Assembly (NCBI GenBank): GCA_002869425.1 | Contig: PKSZ01000011.1 | Span: 1-8,382, forward strand | Source: Marinilabiliales bacterium | GTDB taxonomy: Bacteria; Bacteroidota; Bacteroidia; Bacteroidales; BM523 | Direction of reading: 5' to 3' | Length of the DNA stretch: 8,382 nucleotides | Part shown: piece by piece, positions 1-8,100 of the stretch | How the letters are laid out: each line of letters starts with the position of its first letter | Numbering within the stretch: the stretch's first letter is position 1 | Made by a program: the position numbers and the translations under genes | Notes under the pieces: generated by a model | Databases searched by the model: none | What the model saw: only the letters and a program-made list of their open reading frames with translations | What the model was told of the DNA's origin: nothing

Positions 1-2087
1 AGTCTTTAGATACCTTTGCTATTAATGAACCTCTGGAATTACAGGTTTCAGATATTACTACAGATGTTGTTTGTAACTATAATACAAATGGTTCAGTTGA
101 TCTTACTTTAACAGGTGGAACACCAGCTTATACTTTTAACTGGCAAACACTTGATGGTAGTGGTTTGGTTGCAGGTGCTGAAGATCAGAATACACTTACA
201 ATAGGTACTTATGATCTTACTGTAACTGATGATCATAACTGTACATATACATCGAGTTATTCCATAACTGGTCCTGATCCGATGATTATTTACACAAGTA
301 CTCAGCATGCCAACTGTGCTATGAATAATGGTATGGCATGGATTGATAGTATTACAGGAGGAGGAACAGCACCTTACCAATATGTCTGGTCAAATGCTAG
401 TTCATTGGATACCTTATATAATGTAGTTGCCAATCCTTATCAGGTTACTGTTACAACATCTGAAGGATGTACAGAAACAGCAAGTGTTACAATTAATAAT
501 GTTGATGGACCACAAATTGATGCAGCTGTTCTGACTCATGTGAGTTGTAATGGCTTAACAGATGGTGCTGTTAATCTTACAATATCCGGAGGAACACCAA
601 CTTATACTTATTCATGGACTGGTGGTTCTACTGATCAGGATTTAGCTGGATTACCAGCCGGAACTTATGATGTGACCATAACGGATGCAGCTAGCTGTTC
701 AGCATATGGTAGTTATGAGATTACTGAGCCTGATGCACTTCAGTTATTGATTGCATCTACAAATGTAGGATGTTATGGAGACGCAAATGGTTCTGCAGAT
801 ATTACAGTTTCAGGTGGAACACCTTCATATTCGTATAACTGGAGCGGTGGTAATATTGGTGTAAGTGATCAGGAAGATTATAATAATCTTATTGCGGATT
901 GGTATTATGTTACAGTAACTGATGGCAATGGTTGTGAAATTGATGATAGCATTCAGTTGACAGAACCATCCCAAATCGTAATCTCATCAATTATTACAGA
1001 TGTAGATTGTTATGGAAACTCAAATGGCTTAATAGATTTAACGGTGTCTGGTGGAAATTCACCATATGATTATACCTGGCTAACCAATGATGGATCAGGC
1101 CTAAGTGCAGGTAATCAAGATCAGTGGAATCTGACATCAGGAACGTATTATTTAACTTTGACAGATGTGAATAACTGTCAGGTAGTTGACTCTTTTGAGA
1201 TCATGGAGCCAGATACAATGATTATATATGAAACTTTAACTGCCAGTCATTGTAACCAGTTTGACGGATCTATAGTGATAGATTCAGTTACAGGAGGTGG
1301 AGCAACGCCTTATACATACCTTTGGTCAAATAATGCAACTACAAGCTCGTTGTTGAATATTGAGGCCAATATTTATTCTGTTACAATTACCAGTGGAAAC
1401 GGTTGTGAAGCAAGTGAGAGCTATTCAATTCAAAATCTTGATGGACCACAGTTAGATACTGCATACATAACAGATGTTCAGTGTTATGGGTTGTCTAATG
1501 GAGAGCTTGATTTAGTTGTAAGTGGAGGTGTAACCCCATACTCTTTCAACTGGACAGATGGATATACAAGTGAAGATCTTACAGGATTAACAGCAGGTAT
1601 TTACTATTTTACCATTACCGATGTTGATGGTTGTTCAATCTATGATAGTCTCGAAGTAAATGAACCTGATAGTTTATATTTAACAATCAATACTACGGAT
1701 GTAGTATGTTATGGCGATGTAAATGGCGCTATTGATCTCGCTGTAAATGGAGGTATTTCACCTTACTCTTATAGTTGGGATAATGCATATACAGTTGAGG
1801 ATCTTGCAGGATTGAATGCAGGAACATATCAGGTGACGGTTACAGATGCAAATACATGTACAAAAATTGGCTCAGGTAATATTACAGAGCCGGCAGAGAT
1901 AGTGGTTTTAACTTCATCGGTTGATCCTGCTTGTGCTGGTTATGCTTCTGGCTCAATTGCAAGCAATGTATCTGGGGGTATTAGTCCATATGCATTTAAC
2001 TGGAGTAATTCAGAAACAACGCAAAATATTAGTAGCTTATCAGCAGGGGTATATACTTTAACAGTAACAGATGCGAACACGTGTTAA
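1..2087 (+). CDS. Giant SprB-repeat surface protein, upstream part (5'-partial, ends at in-frame TAA)
   Basis: The frame is open from position 3 and the repeat pattern is already running there, so the true start lies upstream. The TTG at 165 and other internal start-like codons fall inside repeat 1 and are not credible starts. This part encodes the last 10 residues of one repeat, then units 1-8 and most of unit 9 of the SprB type (Pfam SprB repeat family). Each unit has a first Cys in a V-x-C-Y/N-G motif, a GG-x-x-P-Y core with Trp, L-x-A-G-x-Y, then T-D-x-x-x-C and an E-P linker. By family knowledge these are extracellular beta-rich adhesin repeats exported by the type IX secretion system. 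As written, the product ends at TAA 2085-2087 inside unit 9 and would lack the C-terminal sorting domain encoded about 6.1 kb further on, so it would probably not be exported. That the two parts were one gene is very likely, since frame and repeats continue across the stop. Confidence 0.9.
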   Translation, partial: SLDTFAINEPLELQVSDITTDVVCNYNTNGSVDLTLTGGTPAYTFNWQTLDGSGLVAGAEDQNTLTIGTYDLTVTDDHNCTYTSSYSITGPDPMIIYTSTQHANCAMNNGMAWIDSITGGGTAPYQYVWSNASSLDTLYNVVANPYQVTVTTSEGCTETASVTINNVDGPQIDAAVLTHVSCNGLTDGAVNLTISGGTPTYTYSWTGGSTDQDLAGLPAGTYDVTITDAASCSAYGSYEITEPDALQLLIASTNVGCYGDANGSADITVSGGTPSYSYNWSGGNIGVSDQEDYNNLIADWYYVTVTDGNGCEIDDSIQLTEPSQIVISSIITDVDCYGNSNGLIDLTVSGGNSPYDYTWLTNDGSGLSAGNQDQWNLTSGTYYLTLTDVNNCQVVDSFEIMEPDTMIIYETLTASHCNQFDGSIVIDSVTGGGATPYTYLWSNNATTSSLLNIEANIYSVTITSGNGCEASESYSIQNLDGPQLDTAYITDVQCYGLSNGELDLVVSGGVTPYSFNWTDGYTSEDLTGLTAGIYYFTITDVDGCSIYDSLEVNEPDSLYLTINTTDVVCYGDVNGAIDLAVNGGISPYSYSWDNAYTVEDLAGLNAGTYQVTVTDANTCTKIGSGNITEPAEIVVLTSSVDPACAGYASGSIASNVSGGISPYAFNWSNSETTQNISSLSAGVYTLTVTDANTC
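3..281 (+). repeat. End of preceding unit plus SprB-type unit 1 (last unit of a super-repeat begun upstream)
   Basis: Residues from 3-32 end in N-E-P, the usual inter-unit linker, so at least one more repeat lies upstream. Unit 1 (33-281, 83 residues) has the first Cys in D-V-V-C-N-Y, the T-G-G-T-P-A-Y core with Trp, an insertion D-G-S-G-L-V-A-G after the Trp, then T-V-T-D-D-H-N-C and a G-P-D-P end. Unit 5 carries the same insertion at the matching place in the next super-repeat. Confidence 0.85.
282..1217 (+). repeat. SprB super-repeat 1 (units 2-5)
   Basis: Units are 2 (282-512), 3 (513-737), 4 (738-974) and 5 (975-1217). Unit 2 is the class-a unit: A-N-C instead of V-x-C-Y-G, an I-T-G-G-G core, and an end in N-V-D-G-P in place of an E-P linker. 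Units 3 to 5 end in T-E-P, T-E-P and M-E-P. Unit 5 has the D-G-S-G-L-S-A-G insertion after the core Trp. Every unit has exactly two cysteines. Confidence 0.88.
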
Positions 2088-2123
2088 AAAGTTGTTGAAG
2101 ATACGATTTATGATCCAGATGGA
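1218..2123 (+). repeat. SprB super-repeat 2 (units 6-9, with the TAA in unit 9)
   Basis: Units are 6 (1218-1448), 7 (1449-1673), 8 (1674-1898) and 9 (1899-2123). Unit 6 is class a, opens with M-I-I-Y like unit 2, has S-H-C, and ends N-L-D-G-P. Units 7 and 8 are canonical 75-residue units with V-x-C-Y-G and E-P linkers. Unit 9 is a 75-codon unit whose second Cys codon (2082-2084) is followed by TAA, after which K-V-V-E-D-T-I-Y-D-P completes the linker. The completion of the unit after the stop is the main evidence that the stop is secondary. Confidence 0.88.
2085..2087 (+). other. In-frame TAA interrupting the giant reading frame
   Basis: The stop follows the second conserved Cys of unit 9 (T-D-A-N-T-C-stop-K-V-V-E-D). 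In the other 32 units the residue at this position is Ser (11), Thr (7), Glu (5), Gln (4) or a single Lys, Leu, Val, Tyr or Pro. TCA, CAA and GAA are each one substitution from TAA; TCA to TAA is the likeliest, for example T-C-S-K. The frame is identical on both sides, which excludes a simple indel. It may be a real nonsense mutation, a strain polymorphism or a base-call error. Confidence 0.9.
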
Positions 2124-5100
2124 TTTACAATCAATACATCTATTGTTAATTCTCACTGTTTGCAAAGCGATGGTAGTGTAACGGTTGAATCCATTGATGG
2201 TGGTACAATAGATGCTATTGAATGGAGTGATGGCCAAACAGGTACTACAGCCAGTAATTTGCCAGCAGGTAACTATTGGGTATATGTAACAATTGCAGAA
2301 GGAGGATGTTCAGATTCTTTGATGGTGACAGTTATTAATGAAGATGGGCCTGTGGTTAGTGATGTAATACTAAATGATGTTAGTTGTAATGGTGATGCAA
2401 CGGGTTCAATCGATATAACCGTTACTGGTGGAAATCCAACATATTCTTATAACTGGACAACGCCAGATGGATGTGGACTTATTGCATCTGATGAAGATCA
2501 AACTGATTTATGTGCAGGACAGTACTTTTTAACGATTACAGATGCCGATGGATGTCCGCTTCCTTGGGATACAACTATAACTGAACCAACTTTATTGGAG
2601 CTTACTTATACTACTACAGATTTGGTTTGTAATGGAGTTGAAGATGGTGCTATTGACTTGACAATAACAGGCGGTATACCACCTTACGAATATAATTGGG
2701 ATTCTGGTCAGACAACTGACGACCTTGAAAACATTGGAGCAGGAACATATACTGTTGTTGTTCGTGACCAGAACAATTGTACATTGATGTATTCAGTAAT
2801 TGTTACTGAACCACCATTATTGGAAACAGATATTGCAGTTACAAATAGTGTTTGTGGTGGTAGTGGAGATGCCTCTCTTGACTTAACAGTTACAGGAGGA
2901 ACAATGGCAACAGACTATTCATATTTATGGTCTAATAGCTCCACAAGTCAGGATTTAAGCAACCTATATTCTGGTGAATATTTTGTTACAGTTGAAGATG
3001 ATAATGGATGTAGTGTTATTGATTCAGCTACAGTAGACAGTATACTGGTTATTAGCCTTGATGTATCCATTGATAGTTCACATTGTGGTATTTGTGATGG
3101 TATTGGTACCGTTACAGCAAGCAATGGAGTAGCGCCTTATACATATAATTGGACAAATGGAAATACCAATGCCGTTTGTGATACACTATGCGGAGGTATA
3201 TTATACTCAATAACTGTAACTGATGTTGATGGATGTACCGCGACAGAAGTTATCCCAATGTCTGATGAAGGTGTCGGTAATTTAGTAATTCAAAGAACCA
3301 ATGTTGATTGTTACAGTAATGCATCTGGATCAGCAACTGCTGTAATTACAGGTGGAGATAGTCCATTTACTTATGATTGGAGTAACAGCGAAACGGATGC
3401 ATCTATTTCAAACCTTGTGGCTGATACCTATTATTTAACACTTACAGATGTGAATGCATGTAAGCTTGTTGATAGTGTTATTATTACTCAACCAGACGAT
3501 ATTATATTAAGTTTATCGGTAACAGATATTTTGTGTAACGGTGAAACTACAGGAGATATTGATCTTTCTGTAGTCGGAGGAACTGTAGCTGGTGATTATT
3601 CTTATTTGTGGTCAGATAATTCGACAACTCAGGATTTAACATCATTATCGGCAGGTGAATATATTGTAACTGTAACTGATGATAATTTGTGTTCTAAGGT
3701 TGCTGTAGATACTGTTGTTGAACCCGTACTACTTGAAATCACGAGTGTTTCAATATCAAACAACTCGTGTTCAGGCTATTGTGATGCAAGTGTTGCTATT
3801 ATAGCGCAAGGAGGAACGGGAAATATTACATATATTTTGAATAATGGTTCTTCGGATATCAGTAATGCAACAGGTGTATTTACAAATCTATGCCCAGGCT
3901 TTTATGTTCCACGTATAACAGATGTAAATGGATGTTTGTTTATTGGCGACACAGTAAATCTTACGGAACCAACACCATTTGTTATAGAGACATCTCAGAC
4001 CAATGCAAATTGTGGTTTAACGAATGGAGAAGCTTGTGTTGATAATGTAACAGGTCCTGTTGGTGCAATTAGTTATTCATGGACAGGAAGTATAAGTGGA
4101 GCAACAGATCAGGCCTGTATTAGTAATATCTCTTCAGGGTTGTATATTGTGGATGTTTCTGCTGATGGTTGTACTTATTCAGATACAGTTGCAATTAGTG
4201 ATATAGATGGACCTGTTGTTGATAGTGTTGTTACGGTTGATGTTCTTCCATGTAACGGAAATGTAAGTGGTGAAATTCATGTATACGGTTCAGGAGCTTC
4301 AGACCTTGAATATTCCTTAAATGGTGGTCCATTCCTGAATAATGATGGAGAATTTACAAATCTACAGGCTGGTTCTTATATTGTTGCAATAAAAGATGAT
4401 GCAGGTTGCCAGGTATTTACGCAGCCAATCTATATTAATGAACCGGAAGTTTTGCTGGTTGCTGGTGTTGACAAGCAGGATGTTGCAGGTTGTTTTGCAG
4501 ATTGTACAGGTGAAATTACCATTCATGCTGATGGTGGTGCAGGAGTATATTATTATTCTGTAGATAATGGAAATACATATCAGACAGGAGATAGTATATT
4601 TAATAATTTATGTGCAGGAACATATCAGGTTATGATTCAGGATGTGTATGGATGTGAAGCTAATGGTGGACTGTTAGAAATCAATGAGCCTGATGAGTTG
4701 ACAATTGATCCGGACCCGGTTGGTTATACAGATGTAAGTTGTTATGATAGTAATAATGGCGCAATCTCTATTGTAGCTTCAGGTGGTACTGGCACATTAA
4801 ATTATTCTATTAACGCAGGCAGCAGTTTTAGCACTTCAAATAGCTTTACAGGTTTGTCTGATGGTATCTATGAAATTGTTGTTGAAGACGCGAATGGATG
4901 TCAGGCACTAGGTCAGGATGTCGAGATAACACAGCCCGAAATTTTACTTACCAATGTTCAGATTGATAGTAGCGGTTGTGGTCAGTTAAATGGACAGGCG
5001 GAGATTGTAGTTGTATCAGGAGGAACTTCACCATTCACATTTGAATGGTCTGATGGACAAACAAATGCTTTGGCAACTGGTCTTTCTGCAGGAAACTACG

Positions 5101-8100
5101 AAGTTGTTATCAATCATGCGAATACCTGTTCAGATACAGTAGTGGTTTCAATTTCAGATATTGGTGCCGGACAGTTAGAGTTTGCTGATGTAAGTAATGT
5201 GAATTGTTATGGAGGAAGTGATGGCTCTGTTTCTGTATTGATAAACAATGGAAATCCGCCACATTCTTACAGTTGGAATACAGGCGCTACGGATACATTG
5301 ATAAGCAATCTTTCTGCTGGAACGTATACAGTTGAGGCAACGGATAATATTGGATGTGTATTGGCCGATAATATTACCATTACGCAGCCAGACGCAGTAG
5401 AAACAGATTTTTCAATTACAAATATTCTTTGTGCAGGAGAAACCAATGGTTTTGTTGATCTAACAGTTTCAGGTGGAACTCCTGGATTTACATTTGCATG
5501 GAGCAATACAGAAACAACAGAAGATTTGACAAATCTTCCAGCGGGTAATTATACTGTAACAGTAACGGATGCGAACTTATGTTCAATGGATACAACCATT
5601 TCTGTAGTTGAACCGACTGAAATAGATTTAACGCTAATCATTGGTGATGTTGCGTGTAATAATGAATCATCTGGTGATGTACAAACAATAGTGAATGGAG
5701 GAATACCTCCATATAGTTATGAATGGTCCACAGGAGCTACGTCATCTTACATAAGCAATCTTGTTCCTGATGAGTATTTCTTAACGGTTACTGATGCAAA
5801 TGGGTGCTATGTTGTAGATACAGCCTTGGTTGGAGAACCGGGTAGCATGATTATTACAACTGCTGTGGATAGCTCAACCTGTGGTAACGATGATGGCTCT
5901 GCGTGGGTTGTTGATGTTACTGGTGGTGGAGGTGATGGCTCTACGTATTTCTATGAGTGGAATACGGGAGAGTTTACACAGGCAATTACAGACTTGGCTG
6001 TTGGAAATTATTCTGTTACTGTGACGAATTCTGATGGTTGTTCAGACTCAGTTTACGTTGCTGTTCCTGATATTTCCGGACCAGAGATTGAATCAGTAGA
6101 TGTAACAGATGTATTGTGTTATGGACAAAACACAGGATCAATTTGTGTGACAGCAAATACTCCATACCCAAGCTTATCTTATAACTGGTCAAATGGAGAA
6201 ACAGACGATTGTATTAATAGTCTGGAAGCAGGAGTATACCTCATTACTGTAACAGATGGTCTTGGATGTCAAACACCAGCTTTTGATACTGTGCATCAAC
6301 CAGATCCAATAGAACTGGATTACAATTATGTGTCAACAACTTGTCCTTTGGGCGACGATGGTACCATTGGTGTTGAAATATCAGGAGGTATTCCGGATTA
6401 TAGTATTTTATGGTCAACAACATCAACAGACTCAGAAATTACTGACCTTGCAAGTGGAGATTATTATATAACGGTAACAGATGCCAATTCCTGCTCTGTG
6501 ATGGATACAGTGTCTGTTGTTGAACCTGATGCTATTTTGGCTAATGAAATTACAATAGATGTAACTTGTTATGGCTACAACGATGGTGAGGTTGCGATAA
6601 GCCCATCCGGTGGAACATCTCCATATGAAGTAGAATGGTACGATGGAACTACTGGATTAAATCAGACAGGGTTAACAGCAGGGTTCTACAATCTAACGAT
6701 CACAGACGCAAATATGTGTGAAAGTGTCATTACTGTTTCCATTGGAGAACCATGCGAATTGTCTTCAACCTTCATAGATTCTTCTTTGATTTCTTGTGGA
6801 GGAGACAGCTCGGGTTATGTAACAGCAATGGCGAGTTGTGGAACACCTCCATACACTTACCAATGGGATGATGATCTTGCTCAGACAACTGCAACAGCAG
6901 ATAGTTTGCCAGCATTTATTTATCATGTTGTCATTACTGATGCCAATGGATGTACGCATTCTAATGCATTTGAAATGAGAGATACATCAAGCTTAGCCCT
7001 GGCAATTATAGATAGCTCGTCAATTTCCTGTAACGGCTTGTGTGATGGTTATCTTATTGCAGAAGCTACAGGAGGTAATATCCCATATGAGTTTAATTGG
7101 TATAATGCCACACCATCAGTTATTCAAACGACAGCAGGTCAAAGTATAGATTCTCTTGAACAACTTTGTAAAGGAGCCTATATTCTTCAATTACTGGACG
7201 ATAGCTTGTGTTCAAGAACCATTGAATTTCCAATTGTTGAACCAGACTTATTGTCTGTAAGTGTTGTGGATAGCATGCTTGTAAGTTGTGCTGATACTTG
7301 TAATGGCTCATTAACAGTTTCTGTTACAGGCGGTATTCTGCCTTATGATTTTAATTGGTCAACAGGAGCAACAGATAGTGTTGCAACAGGCTTGTGTGCT
7401 GAAAATTCGGTTTACCTTACAGTTTCTGACTTCAATGGCTGCGAAGTATTTGTTGAAGATTCATTGCCTTCAGCCGTACCAATTGTTATTCTGGTAGATT
7501 CATTATCCGGAACTACATGTAGCAGTAATTCTTTTGACGGTTATGTGAACATTAATGTTAATGGAGGTGCTGCACATTATTCATATTTTTGGTCAAATAA
7601 TGAGACCACACAGATAATTGATTCTGTTGAATCCGGATGGTATTATGTAACGGTTACAGACAGCTTGAATTGTTCACATATTGACTCTATTAATGTTCCA
7701 CCAGGATTGGTTGTTGAAGCCATTGCTTACGATGATTATATTATGTGTGCAGGAAGTAATTATGTGATAACTGCTGATAGTAGTATAAATGCAAATGTCT
7801 TTGCTTGGTCTCCAAATGTGGAAATCGATGATTCAACATTGTCAAGCCCGGTAGTTTCACCAATAGAGACAACAAGTTATGTTGTTTATGTGGAAGATTC
7901 AATCACAGGTTGCTTTGATTTGGATACAGTGTTAATTGAAGTTCTTCCATTGCCGGAAGTTGATGCGGGCGATGACTTAACTATTTATCCGGATGAATCT
8001 GTAATGATTGATGCTTATACAAATGAGTACAATGCATTTTATCAGTGGGAGCCGGTTGTAGGCCTGGATAATCCAATCATTGAGGATCCAATGGTTGATG

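Noticed and set aside
165..167. TTG as a translation start for the upstream reading frame
   Set aside because: The frame is open back to position 3 and the repeat unit is already under way. A start here would cut unit 1 in half and provide no signal peptide.
108..380. Minus-strand open frame of 90 codons
   Set aside because: It lies antisense to repeat-coding sequence. The predicted protein is rich in Cys, Ser, Thr and Ile with no recognisable domain, as expected for the complement of this codon pattern.
2085..2087. TAA reassigned as a sense codon
   Set aside because: It is the only TAA in 2,793 codons and no such code is known in Bacteroidota. A reassigned codon would be expected to recur.
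2085..2091. Programmed frameshift at the A-run following T at 2085
   Set aside because: The coding frame is the same before and after the site, so a shift would destroy the repeat pattern instead of restoring it.
2299..2324. Shine-Dalgarno-like purine stretch and ATG (2322) as a restart after the TAA
   Set aside because: The purine run encodes E-G-G-C, which is conserved repeat sequence. Its spacing to the ATG is too long, and a restart inside unit 10 would have no signal peptide.
5267..7311. Four further short minus-strand open frames (5267-5506, 6244-6426, 6765-6959, 7120-7311)
   Set aside because: All are antisense shadows of units 23-24, 27-28, 30 and 31-32, with no family resemblance and no independent support.
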